This document shows, piece by piece, positions 9,182 through 17,960 of a stretch of 64,000 bases of DNA (positions are counted from its first letter, which is position 1; each line of letters opens with the position of its first letter). The stretch comes from RGIG2134 sp964461115 (lineage in GTDB: Bacteria; Cyanobacteriota; Vampirovibrionia; Gastranaerophilales; Gastranaerophilaceae). Both the position numbers and the translations under genes were made by a program. The notes beneath the pieces were generated by a model. The model searched no databases. It worked only from the letters and a program-made list of their open reading frames with translations, and had not been told where the DNA came from. The stretch is taken from the NCBI GenBank assembly GCA_964461115.1, contig CAYWSX010000007.1:1-64000 (forward strand). Direction: 5' to 3'.

Positions 9182-9463
9182 CTAAACTAATTTAAACTCA
9201 ACGTTTTGAGTTTCGTTAGTAGCGTAGTTTTTTTGCACGCTTTGAGCAACTGTTTTGTAAGATTTTTTACCCACTGTAAGTTCAAAAGTTGCTTCTTTAT
9301 TTTTTTTGTATGCTTGAACAAAATCTTTTGAGTTTAATTGAATAGAAACGCTTTCCATTCCTTTTCCGTAAACTGTTGCAGGAAGAAGACCTTCAGCTCT
9401 TAATTGTCTTGGGTTTTTGTCTTCGCTTCTTGTTTCTACGCTCATTTTTATAACTTCTGTCAT
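9182..9463 (-). CDS. rplY: Large ribosomal subunit protein bL25 (short form)
   Basis: A 93-residue protein matching the 5S rRNA-binding domain of bL25: NPRQLRAEGLLPATVYGKG corresponds to the conserved RRLR..G..PA.iYG element, and the closing VQKNYATNETQNVEFKLV corresponds to the VQ.hp....hiDF strand. It lacks the C-terminal CTC/TL5 extension, so it is the short form as in enterobacteria. The ATG has AAGGAG upstream. It forms its own transcript, bounded by a terminator. Binding to 5S rRNA is inferred from the family. Confidence 0.88.
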   Translation of the reverse strand: MTEVIKMSVETRSEDKNPRQLRAEGLLPATVYGKGMESVSIQLNSKDFVQAYKKNKEATFELTVGKKSYKTVAQSVQKNYATNETQNVEFKLV

Positions 9464-9574
9464 TGTTTTTTCTCCTTAATTCGAATTTCGTTTCTTTATT
9501 CTAGCGTAAACAAGTTATATTTCAAATATTTTGTTGCAAAAGTTTAATTGTGTATATATTCTTTCAGAATTTGT

Positions 9575-9580
9575 TATAAA
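9575..9580 (+). promoter_or_regulatory. -10 box of rsmD (probable leaderless start)
   Basis: TGTTATAAA is an extended -10 element (TGn before TATAAA) ending eight bases before the rsmD ATG. The predicted transcription start therefore falls at or next to the start codon. There is no Shine-Dalgarno sequence. Confidence 0.45.
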
Positions 9581-9588
9581 ATTTATGT

Positions 9589-10131
9589 ATGAACATAACG
9601 GGCGGAAAATTTAATTCACGAAAACTCATTTCACCAAAAGGCGGGAACGTCCGTCCTACCTTGTCAAAAACGAGAGCGGCAATTTTTGATATGTTACTGC
9701 AGTTTGTTGATTTTGAAGACAAGTCGTTTTTAGATTTGTTTGCCGGTTCGGGGATAATGGGTCTTGAGGCTGTTTCTCGCGGATTTGAAGAAAGCTTTGC
9801 AATTGAGCGTGACAAAAAAACATATTTTAATATAAAAGCCAACTATGAACTTTTAGGCATAAAACCGAATGTGATTTTGGGCGACAGTATTAAAAAATTG
9901 AAGAATTTAGGGCAAAGTTTTGATGTAGTTTACATTGACCCGCCGTATGAGGCAGGTTTGTATGACCCCGCACTTCAAGCAATTGCCGAGAATAAAATTT
10001 TAAGAGAAGGCGGAATAATTATTCTTGAATATCCGGAAAATATTGATATTGATTTTGCCGCTTTCAATGTTTTAAAGCAGAAAAATTATGGCGGGAAAAT
10101 TATTGCATTTGTGAAATACCTGTCATGCTGA
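9589..10131 (+). CDS. rsmD: 16S rRNA (guanine966-N2)-methyltransferase
   Basis: A 180-residue class I SAM-dependent methyltransferase of the RsmD family. The N-terminus MNITGGKFNSRKL followed by VRPTLSKTRAAIFDML is the family signature for rRNA binding. FLDLFAGSGIMGLEAVSRG is the SAM-binding motif I, and VVYIDPPYEAG contains the catalytic DPPY. The family methylates G966 of 16S rRNA in the assembling 30S subunit. The last codons (YLSC, stop) fall inside a palindromic repeat at 10123-10147, so its C-terminus was probably set by insertion of that element. It converges with ileS. Confidence 0.95.
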   Translation: MNITGGKFNSRKLISPKGGNVRPTLSKTRAAIFDMLLQFVDFEDKSFLDLFAGSGIMGLEAVSRGFEESFAIERDKKTYFNIKANYELLGIKPNVILGDSIKKLKNLGQSFDVVYIDPPYEAGLYDPALQAIAENKILREGGIIILEYPENIDIDFAAFNVLKQKNYGGKIIAFVKYLSC

Positions 10132-10147
10132 ACTTGTTTCAGCATGA
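10123..10147. repeat. REP-like palindrome at the end of rsmD
   Basis: Perfect ten-base inverted repeat TCATGCTGAA / TTCAGCATGA with a five-base loop. It contains the rsmD stop codon and sits between convergent rsmD and ileS. Similar CTGAA-CTTG-TTTCAG palindromes are common dispersed repeats in bacterial genomes. It may also act as an mRNA 3' hairpin for either gene. Confidence 0.6.
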
Positions 10148-10171
10148 TGTTGACCACACGGTGTAGGGGGT

Positions 10172-13006
10172 TTATTCCGAAATCGCTTCTGCGCATTCAA
10201 GGCAGATTGTCGGGTGATCGGAATTTTCTCCGAGGTTTCTGTATTTCCAGCAGCGCTCACATTTTTCGCCTTCCGCCGCGGTAACAAAAATTGTATAACC
10301 TTCTTCTTCGGACTTTGCAAGCACATTTGCAGGCTCTGAGTCAGTCAAATAGGCTTGAGACGTGATAAAGATGTTTTTTAGTTCGTCTGAATTTGCATTC
10401 AATACAGCCGTGTTTTCTTCATTATCGGATTTGATAAATACCGCTACTTCAAGCGAGCTTCCGACTTTTTTGTCTGCACGTAGAGGCTCGATAGTCTTGC
10501 TGACGAGTTCTCTCAGTTTCAATATTTTTGAAAAATCTTCTTCCAGCTTGTCGTTGTTTAATTCTGCTTTGTATTTTGGCCAATCGGAAAGTAGAACGCT
10601 TTCAAGGCCGCAGCGTTGACATTCAGGCATGTTCTGCCAGATATCTTCTGCTTGGTGCGGCATTACCGGAACCAAAAGTCTTACAAGTGTTTGCAATGTA
10701 GCGAAAAGAACCGTTTGGCAAGCTCGTCTTGAAACAGATTTTTTGCCTTGCGTGTATAGTCTGTCTTTTACAATATCCAGATAGAACGCGCTTAAATCCA
10801 CAGCTGCAAAGTTTTGCAGGTGTTGAAAATATTTGTAAAACTCGTATGCGTCGAATGCTTCTGTTACGTTTTTCACAAGATTGTTCAATTTGTGAAGCGC
10901 AAATTTGTCCAGGCTGTTCAATTCGTTGTATGGAACAGTATCCACGGCCGGGTCAAAGTCATAGATGTTTCCGAGTAAGAAACGAGCTGTGTTTCTGGTC
11001 TTTTTAAAGATTTCAACAAGCTGTTTTATAATTGTGTCGCCGATTTTGCTGTCATTTCTGTAATCGACGGAGGCTGCCCATAGTCTTAAAACGTCTGTTC
11101 CGTATATTTTGATTATTTCTTGCGGAGCAACAGTGTTTCCGAGCGATTTTGACATTTTTCTGCCTTCTCCATCCATTACAAAGCCGTGAGTAAGAACAGA
11201 TTTGTATGGCGCAATGCCTTTTGTGGCAACACATGTCAAAAGTGAGGACTGGAACCAGCCTCTGTGCTGGTCTGAGCCTTCGAGGTACATTTCAACAGGG
11301 AGCTCACCGAGTTCATCACTGCGTTTTTCTACAACTGCGTGCCAAGTTACACCGGAATCAAACCAAACATCCATAATGTCTGTTTCTTTTCGGAAGTGGT
11401 TTTTGCCGCATTTAGGGCATGCAAAGTTTTCAGGAAGCAAGTCTTTTGCTTCGTATTTTACCCACGCGTCAGAGCTTTCTGTGTCGAATTTTTTTGCTAC
11501 ACTCTCGATGGTTTCAGGGGTTACGACGATTTCTCCGCAATCTTCACAATAGAAAACAGGTATAGGTACGCCCCACGCTCTTTGACGCGAAATGCACCAG
11601 TCTGAACGTCCGTCCACCATGTTTGTAATACGTTGTTCACCTGAAGCCGGTATCCATTGAACGTTTTTGATTGCTTCTAGGGCTTGTTCTTTAAATTTAT
11701 TCACTTTTACAAACCATTGTGGAGTCGCTCTGTAAATAACAGGGTGTTTGCAGCGCCAGCAGTGCGGATAGGAGTGAGTTATATCGTTTTTGCTCAAAAG
11801 TGCTTGTTTTTCTTCAAGCATTTCGATAACCATTTTGTTGCCTTTGTAGTACGGCACACCTTCAAGCTCAGGAACGAGTGATGTCCAGACGCCTTTTTCG
11901 TTGATTGGCGAGAATACCTCAATACCGTATTTTAAACCGACTTCCCAGTCTTCGAGACCATGTCCGGGCGCTGTGTGAACGCAGCCTGTACCTGCCTCGG
12001 TTGTAACGTGGTCACCCAGAATAATTGGTGATTTGCGGTTATAAAGCGGGTGAGAGGTTTTCATCAACTCTAGCTCTTGCCCTTTGATGTTTTTGCCGAT
12101 GACTTCGACTTCATTTTCTTCCCAGCCGACGCCGTTCAAGAATTGCCCAAGCAAATCTTGCCCTATAATGTATATCTCGCTGCCTTTTTTTACTAAAGTA
12201 TAGTCAAGGCGTGCATTTAAAGCTATTGCCATGTTTGAAGGAATTGTCCAGGGGGTTGTCGTCCAGATAACCGCATACATTTCGCTTGGTTTGTCTATTC
12301 CTGCTAAATCTGCTATTTTAACCGTATCTTCATCATCAAACTTAAATTTTACGTAAATACTAGTTGAAGTATGGTCTTGGTATTCGACTTCTGCTTCTGC
12401 AAGAGCTGTTTCGCAAGATGCGCACCAATATACAGGTTTTAAGCCTTTTTCGATATAACCTTTTTTGTACATTTCGCCAAAAACGCGAATTTGGTCAGCC
12501 TCAAACTCGGGTTTAATTGTCAAATAAGGATTTTCCCAGTCTCCGAGAACGCCGAGGCGTCTAAAGTTTTCTTCCTGCCCTTTGAGGTTTTTTGCGGCGA
12601 ATTCGCGGCATTTTTGGCGCAATTCAAGCGGAGTGAGTGCGTCTTTTCCACCTTTTATGTTTTTTACGACCGCGTTTTCAATTGGCAGCCCGTGTGCGTC
12701 GTAGCCCGGCACGTATGGTGCGTAGAATCCTGATTGGGACTTATATTTGATTAAGATATCTTTTAAAATCTTGTTTAGAGCTGTTCCGATGTGGATTTTG
12801 TCAGAACTCAAGTATGGAGGACCGTCATGAAGAATAAATTTGTTTGCCTTGTTACGCTGCGCAATGGTTTTGTCGTAAATTTTGTTATCTTCCCAAAATT
12901 TTTGCGTCGCAACTTCCTTAACCGCTGCGTTTGCGCGCATTTCAAGCGTTGTTTGCGGCAAATTCAATGAGTTTTTATATTCGGTCTTTGCGTTAGTTTC
13001 TGTCAT
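10172..13006 (-). CDS. ileS: Isoleucine-tRNA ligase
   Basis: A class I aminoacyl-tRNA synthetase of about 944 residues that charges tRNA-Ile. It has the FILHDGPPY entry motif, a large editing domain (TTTPWTIPSNMAIAL, GTGCVHTAPGHG), the KMSKS loop (GEGRKMSKSLGNTV), and a C-terminal zinc finger CERCW...CLEC typical of bacterial IleRS. The HIGH motif reads HIGT (ACA codon), an unusual last residue. The start is either ATG at 13006 or the in-frame GTG at 13012; ATG is preferred, with AGGTG just upstream. It is single-copy and convergent with rsmD. No T-box leader is recognisable upstream. Function is secure; the consequence of HIGT is unknown. Confidence 0.96.
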   Translation of the reverse strand: MTETNAKTEYKNSLNLPQTTLEMRANAAVKEVATQKFWEDNKIYDKTIAQRNKANKFILHDGPPYLSSDKIHIGTALNKILKDILIKYKSQSGFYAPYVPGYDAHGLPIENAVVKNIKGGKDALTPLELRQKCREFAAKNLKGQEENFRRLGVLGDWENPYLTIKPEFEADQIRVFGEMYKKGYIEKGLKPVYWCASCETALAEAEVEYQDHTSTSIYVKFKFDDEDTVKIADLAGIDKPSEMYAVIWTTTPWTIPSNMAIALNARLDYTLVKKGSEIYIIGQDLLGQFLNGVGWEENEVEVIGKNIKGQELELMKTSHPLYNRKSPIILGDHVTTEAGTGCVHTAPGHGLEDWEVGLKYGIEVFSPINEKGVWTSLVPELEGVPYYKGNKMVIEMLEEKQALLSKNDITHSYPHCWRCKHPVIYRATPQWFVKVNKFKEQALEAIKNVQWIPASGEQRITNMVDGRSDWCISRQRAWGVPIPVFYCEDCGEIVVTPETIESVAKKFDTESSDAWVKYEAKDLLPENFACPKCGKNHFRKETDIMDVWFDSGVTWHAVVEKRSDELGELPVEMYLEGSDQHRGWFQSSLLTCVATKGIAPYKSVLTHGFVMDGEGRKMSKSLGNTVAPQEIIKIYGTDVLRLWAASVDYRNDSKIGDTIIKQLVEIFKKTRNTARFLLGNIYDFDPAVDTVPYNELNSLDKFALHKLNNLVKNVTEAFDAYEFYKYFQHLQNFAAVDLSAFYLDIVKDRLYTQGKKSVSRRACQTVLFATLQTLVRLLVPVMPHQAEDIWQNMPECQRCGLESVLLSDWPKYKAELNNDKLEEDFSKILKLRELVSKTIEPLRADKKVGSSLEVAVFIKSDNEENTAVLNANSDELKNIFITSQAYLTDSEPANVLAKSEEEGYTIFVTAAEGEKCERCWKYRNLGENSDHPTICLECAEAISE

Positions 13007-13071
13007 ATTCACCTGTCCATCTCAATCTAAAATCTATAATTTACATTCTATTACAAAAATAAAACTTGGTG

Positions 13072-13077
13072 TATAAT
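13072..13077 (+). promoter_or_regulatory. -10 box of the gcvPB operon
   Basis: A perfect TATAAT lies 18 bases upstream of the gcvPB ATG, giving a predicted leader of only about 12 bases. It argues against the TTG at 13066 as the start codon, because that codon would lie before the transcript begins. Confidence 0.5.
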
Positions 13078-13095
13078 TGTGAAAAATCGGGGGCA

Positions 13096-14538
13096 ATGAC
13101 AAAATATATGACAAAAGTTATTTTTGAAAAATCAGTTGAGAATTTATCGGGAATTTCCCTCTGCGACAGCGATTTGAAGGTTGATTTTATCGATAAAAAA
13201 TATTTGAGAGGGCATGACGTTTTACTGCCTGAAGTTTCTGAAATTGAAGTCATGCGACATTACAAAGAGCTGTCCGATAAAAACTTCTGTATTGAAAGCG
13301 GCTTCTATCCGCTCGGCTCCTGCACGATGAAGTACAATCCGAAGGTGAATGAGGCTGTTGCGTCGATAGAAGGGTTCACATCTCTTCACCCGCTCCAAAA
13401 TGATGAGGATTGCCAAGGTGCGCTTGAGTTATTGTATAAGCTGCAAGAGGCGCTCAAAGAAATTACCGGTATGGACGCGATTTCGCTCCAGCCTGCGGCA
13501 GGTGCGCATGGGGAGCTTGCGGGGATGATGATTGTTAAAAAATATTTTGAAACAATCGGAGAAAAACGCACAAAGGTTATTATTCCTGATTCTGCACATG
13601 GTACGAATCCTGCAACTGCTGCGATGTGCGGTTTTGAGACTGTTGAAATTAAATCGCGTCCGGACGGACAGGTCGATATTGAGGCACTGAAAGCGGTATT
13701 GGATGATGAAGTTGCCGCAATTATGCTAACAAATCCTAACACGCTTGGGCTTTATGAAGAAAATAGTCTTGAAATTTCGAAATTAATGCATGAAAAAGGC
13801 GCTCTGCTTTATTATGACGGAGCAAACTCAAACGCTATTCTCGGCTATACAAATCCGGCTAAAATGGGATTTGATATTGTGCATTTGAACCTTCACAAGA
13901 CTTTTGCAACGCCTCATGGCGGGGGAGGGCCGGGAGCCGGTCCGATAGGAGTCGTCGATAAATTAAAAGATTACTTGCCCAAGCCTGTGATTGATTTTGA
14001 CGGAGAAAAATACTTCAGAAGCTGTGATGTGAAGCATTCTATCGGAAAAGTTAAGAGTTTTTTCGGTAATTTCGGAGTTCTTGTTCGCGCTTACACTTAT
14101 ATTCTTATGATGGGGAAAAATTTGAAGCGCGTGAGTGAAGACGCGGTTTTGAATGCGAATTATTTGAAGGAAAAGCTGAAAGAGGTATATCTATTGCCTT
14201 TTGACTATCCTTGCATGCACGAATTCGTTTTGTCGGGTGATTTGCAGAAAGAAAAAGGTGTCGATACCCTTCATATTGCAAAAAGGCTCATGGATGATAA
14301 ATATCATCCGCCGACAGTGTATTTCCCGTTAATTGTGCATGAAGCGATGATGATTGAGCCGACAGAAACGGAAACAAAGGCGCGCCTTGATGAGTTTGTG
14401 GCGGTTATGAAAAAAATTGCGGCGGAAATTGAGGCGAATCCGTCAGAGGTTTTAAATCACCCGCAAAAAACACCTGTAAAGCGAGTTGATGAGACGCTTG
14501 CGGCGCGTAAGCCCGATTTGAGATGGAAAGAGGATTAA
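13096..14538 (+). CDS. gcvPB: Glycine dehydrogenase (decarboxylating) subunit 2
   Basis: A 480-residue PLP enzyme, the P2 subunit of the split glycine cleavage P-protein, which decarboxylates glycine and passes the aminomethyl group to the H-protein lipoyl arm. Visible motifs are YPLGSCTMKYNPK near the N-terminus, AHGTNPATA, and LNLHKTFATPHGGGGPG with the Schiff-base Lys. The ATG at 13096 is chosen for the GGGGG site just before it and the TATAAT at 13072; a frame-open TTG exists at 13066. The gcvPA, gcvT and gcvH partners are not in the window. dprA overlaps its 3' end by 16 bases, starting a gcvPB-dprA-topA-aroE run. Confidence 0.95.
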   Translation: MTKYMTKVIFEKSVENLSGISLCDSDLKVDFIDKKYLRGHDVLLPEVSEIEVMRHYKELSDKNFCIESGFYPLGSCTMKYNPKVNEAVASIEGFTSLHPLQNDEDCQGALELLYKLQEALKEITGMDAISLQPAAGAHGELAGMMIVKKYFETIGEKRTKVIIPDSAHGTNPATAAMCGFETVEIKSRPDGQVDIEALKAVLDDEVAAIMLTNPNTLGLYEENSLEISKLMHEKGALLYYDGANSNAILGYTNPAKMGFDIVHLNLHKTFATPHGGGGPGAGPIGVVDKLKDYLPKPVIDFDGEKYFRSCDVKHSIGKVKSFFGNFGVLVRAYTYILMMGKNLKRVSEDAVLNANYLKEKLKEVYLLPFDYPCMHEFVLSGDLQKEKGVDTLHIAKRLMDDKYHPPTVYFPLIVHEAMMIEPTETETKARLDEFVAVMKKIAAEIEANPSEVLNHPQKTPVKRVDETLAARKPDLRWKED

Positions 14539-15647
14539 TTTCTGTGAAAGAAGGTAAGGAAAAATTCTGGTTAGCTTTTGCGGCGATTGAGGAGCTTGGT
14601 TCATGCTTTGTAGAGAGGGTGTACAATCATTTCAACTGCATTGAAAATGCCTGGACGATTTCGAGTGCGGAACTTGTAAAAGTCGAGGGGCTTACAAAAA
14701 AACAAATTTCTTATTTTCTGGAAAAACGTAAAAATGTTGACCCTGATAGATGTTTTGACTATATTGCCGAGAAAAATATAAATTTTATAACTTTTGACAG
14801 CCCAAAATACCCTCAAATGCTGAAAGAAGTTTACAATGCCCCTGCTACTTTGTTTGTAAAGGGTGATTTGGACTCTTGCAATCTTGACAAGACGCTGGCG
14901 GTAGTTGGTTCAAGACGAGCAAGCACCGCGGCCAAAGATGTTTTAAATAAAATTATTTGCGAATTTTCCGGAACCGACCTTTGTGTTGTATCAGGGCTCG
15001 CGGCAGGTATTGATACAACGGCTCACAAATCGGCATTGGAGGCAGGTTTAAAAACTATCGGCGTTATTGCGAGCGGATTTAATCACGTTTACCCTGCGGC
15101 AAACAGACAGCTCTATGCGGAAATAGAACAGGGCGGTGGTGCGATTGTAACGGAGTATTGGCCTTCTTTTGAGCCTTTGAGCTGGCGCTTTCCTCAAAGA
15201 AATCGCATAGTTTCCGGGCTTTCGTATGGAACGCTTATAGCTGAGGCTGCGCTTAAAAGCGGAGCTATGATTACAGCAAATTTGACGTTGGAGCAGGGGC
15301 GCGAACTTATGTGTATGCCCGGGGCGCTGTCAAACCCTAACACGGAAGGGATTTATAAGCTTCTAAAAGACGGAGCGTCAATGGTAACTTGCGCAGAAGA
15401 CATTATGAATGCTATGGGCTGGAATTTTAGCAAGAGGAATTCTGTTCAGACAGCGGAATTTGACTTAGACGATAAAGAAAAAAATATTTTAGATATAATT
15501 TCTATTGAAGCAAAATCTTTTGATGATATTATGAATTCTGCGAACCTTGATTTCGCAGAGCTAATGTCAGTCTTGACAATGCTCGAGCTAAAAGGCATAA
15601 TTAAACAAATTGATGGAGAGAAATACACCTCGTGTGTAAAAGTGTAA
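14523..15647 (+). CDS. dprA: DNA-processing protein DprA
   Basis: A 374-residue protein that loads RecA on incoming single-stranded DNA during natural transformation. It has an N-terminal helix-hairpin-helix/SAM-like region (1-85), a central Rossmann-like DprA domain with VVGSRRAS, VVSGLAAGIDTTAH, GVIASGFNHVYPAAN, FPQRNRIVSGLS and EAALKSGAMITA, and a C-terminal winged-helix (DMLA-type) region of about 60 residues. The ATG at 14523 overlaps gcvPB by 16 bases. An alternative GTG at 14544, with AGAGGA upstream, would remove seven residues. It is tightly followed by topA. With prepilin-like genes elsewhere in the window, competence is plausible but not shown. Confidence 0.95.
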   Translation: MERGLISVKEGKEKFWLAFAAIEELGSCFVERVYNHFNCIENAWTISSAELVKVEGLTKKQISYFLEKRKNVDPDRCFDYIAEKNINFITFDSPKYPQMLKEVYNAPATLFVKGDLDSCNLDKTLAVVGSRRASTAAKDVLNKIICEFSGTDLCVVSGLAAGIDTTAHKSALEAGLKTIGVIASGFNHVYPAANRQLYAEIEQGGGAIVTEYWPSFEPLSWRFPQRNRIVSGLSYGTLIAEAALKSGAMITANLTLEQGRELMCMPGALSNPNTEGIYKLLKDGASMVTCAEDIMNAMGWNFSKRNSVQTAEFDLDDKEKNILDIISIEAKSFDDIMNSANLDFAELMSVLTMLELKGIIKQIDGEKYTSCVKV

Positions 15648-15650
15648 AAA

Positions 15651-17960
15651 ATGGCAAAAACAACTACTGCAAAAAAAGAAACGAAAAAGACGTCAACAAA
15701 AACCGCTAAAAACAGTGGTAAAATCCTTGTAATCGTTGAGTCGCCTGCAAAATCAAAAACAATTAAAAAGATTTTGGGTGACAATTATATGATTGAAGCA
15801 AGTTACGGGCATGTACGCGACCTTGCAAAAAAGGGCATGGGTTTTGATGTCGAAAATGACTTTAAACCCACGTTTGTTGTTATTCCGGAAAAGAAAAATG
15901 TTGTAGACAACCTTAATAAAGCTGCAAAATCGGCAGATTCTGTCTATCTTGCATCTGACCCTGACCGTGAGGGAGAGGCGATTGCGTGGCACGTGAAAGA
16001 AATTTTAAAGGTTCCGGAATCAAAAATTCAGCGTATAGTTTTTAATGAAATTACCCCAAAAGCTGTTCAGCATGCTGTTGATACCCCGCACCCGATTGAT
16101 ATGAATTTGGTTCATGCGCAGCAGACGCGCCAAATTTTGGATAAACTTGTAGGTTTCAAAATCAGCCCTGTTTTGTGGGAAAAAATGAAGAACTATAAGC
16201 TTTCTGCCGGACGAGTACAAAGTGTTGCGCTGAAAATGATTGTCGAGCGTGAAGAGCTTATTGACGCTTTTGTTCCTGTTGAGTATTGGTCTGTTCACGC
16301 AGACTGCGTTAAAGATAAAATTTCGTTTGAAGCAGAACTTTCTAAATACAAAGGCAAAAAAATCGAAATCGGCTCAAAAGAAGAAGCGGATAAGATTTTA
16401 AAGGATTTGTCGGCTAAAGATACCGAGTATAAAGTTACGAATATTGCGGAAAGAACCACCACTCGTAAACCTACAGCGCCTTTTATTACTTCAACCTTGC
16501 AGCGTGAGGCGTCTTCAAAATTAGGTTATGGCGTTTCAAAAACTATGCAGGTTGCGCAGAAACTCTATGAAGGTATGGAAATCGACGGCGAGCCGGTCGG
16601 TCTTATTACCTATATGAGAACGGATTCCGTCAGAATTTCAGATGACGCGCAGGCGGCGGCTAAAGATTATATTGTAGATAATTACGGCGAAAAATATTAT
16701 CCGCAGACCCCTAATAATTACGTAAAAGCGGGTAAAAAGAACGTTCAGGACGCTCACGAGGCTATTCGTCCTTCATATGTCGATAAAACTCCTGAAAGTA
16801 TCAAAAAATATTTGACTCCCGAGCAATACAAGCTCTACAAACTGATTTGGGATAGATTTGTATCTTCTCAAATGGAAAATGCAACTATTAAAAATAAAAC
16901 TGTTGAAATTACGGCGAAAGACTATGGTTTTAGAGCCGGGACTTCAAAAATCATGTTTGATGGTTTCTTAAAGGTCTATCAGGAGACTCAGGAAGAAGAT
17001 TGCGAAGGGGATGAATGCGCGGCTAAGAAAATGCCTGATTTTAAAGAAGGCGATAAAGTCGAAGTTAAAAAACTCAACCCGAAACAGCATTTTACTCAGC
17101 CGCCTCCGCGATACAGTGAAGCGTCTCTGGTTAAAGCGCTTGAAGAGCATGGTATCGGACGTCCGTCCACGTATGCAAGCATTATTACTAAAATTCAGAC
17201 CCGTAATTATGTTGAAAAAATCGAAAAAGCTCTGGCGCCGACACTTCTCGGAAAAGCAGTCTGTCAGCAATTAAATCAGCATTTTACCGATATTATGAAT
17301 TACAAATTTACGGCAGGAATGGAAACCAAACTCGATGACATTGCGGAGGATAAAGCCACTTGGGTTAAGGTTTTGAAGGATTTTTATGCGCCTTTTATTT
17401 CGACCGTTGATGCAGCGAAAGAAAACATGGAAATTGTTCGAATCGAGTCCGATGTCACTTGTCCGAAATGCGGAAAGAAAATGCTTGTTAAAACAAGTCG
17501 CTGGGGTACTCAGTTCTTGGGCTGCGAAGGATATCCGGAGTGTAAAACAATTATGTCTTTGGATGGTGAAACAAAAACTCCTATAGAAGACGAAAAAACT
17601 GACGAAAAATGCGAAAAATGCCAGAGTGAAATGGTCATAAAACGCGGGCCTTACGGCAAATATCTTCAATGTACAAATGAATCTTGCAAAAACCGCAAAA
17701 AAATTGTGCAAACAACAGGAATTAAATGTCAGGAAAAAGGCTGTAAAGGTGAATACATTGTAAGAAAATCACGTTTCGGAAAGCTTTTCTACGGCTGCAG
17801 CAATTATCCCGATTGTAAATCAGTTTTGTGGAACGAACCGATTCAAGAAAAATGTCCTGAATGTGGTCAGCTCTTGGTTAAAAAAGTTCAGAAAAAAATG
17901 CCTAAAATTGCCTGCTCAAATAAGGAATGCAAATATATCAGAGACGCGGAGGCGGAATAA
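15651..17960 (+). CDS. topA: DNA topoisomerase I
   Basis: A 769-residue type IA topoisomerase that relaxes negative supercoils. After a Lys/Thr-rich N-terminal tail of about 24 residues comes the TOPRIM domain (ILVIVESPAKSKTIKKIL; LASDPDREGEAIAWH), then the catalytic gate with active-site Tyr in LITYMRTDSVRIS, and HEAIRPS. The C-terminus has four tandem C4 zinc-ribbon modules (CPKCGKK, CEKCQSE, CQEKGCK, CPECGQL starts). It starts three bases after dprA, and its stop overlaps the aroE ATG, so it is co-transcribed. Length and domain order are normal. Confidence 0.97.
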   Translation: MAKTTTAKKETKKTSTKTAKNSGKILVIVESPAKSKTIKKILGDNYMIEASYGHVRDLAKKGMGFDVENDFKPTFVVIPEKKNVVDNLNKAAKSADSVYLASDPDREGEAIAWHVKEILKVPESKIQRIVFNEITPKAVQHAVDTPHPIDMNLVHAQQTRQILDKLVGFKISPVLWEKMKNYKLSAGRVQSVALKMIVEREELIDAFVPVEYWSVHADCVKDKISFEAELSKYKGKKIEIGSKEEADKILKDLSAKDTEYKVTNIAERTTTRKPTAPFITSTLQREASSKLGYGVSKTMQVAQKLYEGMEIDGEPVGLITYMRTDSVRISDDAQAAAKDYIVDNYGEKYYPQTPNNYVKAGKKNVQDAHEAIRPSYVDKTPESIKKYLTPEQYKLYKLIWDRFVSSQMENATIKNKTVEITAKDYGFRAGTSKIMFDGFLKVYQETQEEDCEGDECAAKKMPDFKEGDKVEVKKLNPKQHFTQPPPRYSEASLVKALEEHGIGRPSTYASIITKIQTRNYVEKIEKALAPTLLGKAVCQQLNQHFTDIMNYKFTAGMETKLDDIAEDKATWVKVLKDFYAPFISTVDAAKENMEIVRIESDVTCPKCGKKMLVKTSRWGTQFLGCEGYPECKTIMSLDGETKTPIEDEKTDEKCEKCQSEMVIKRGPYGKYLQCTNESCKNRKKIVQTTGIKCQEKGCKGEYIVRKSRFGKLFYGCSNYPDCKSVLWNEPIQEKCPECGQLLVKKVQKKMPKIACSNKECKYIRDAEAE

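Noticed and set aside
13013..13095. Glycine riboswitch or T-box between ileS and gcvPB
   Set aside because: The 83-base gap is too short for either, and no conserved core motif is seen.
14523..15647. Natural competence locus
   Set aside because: dprA alone is widespread; no comEC, comF or pilus assembly operon is in the window, so competence is only possible, not shown.
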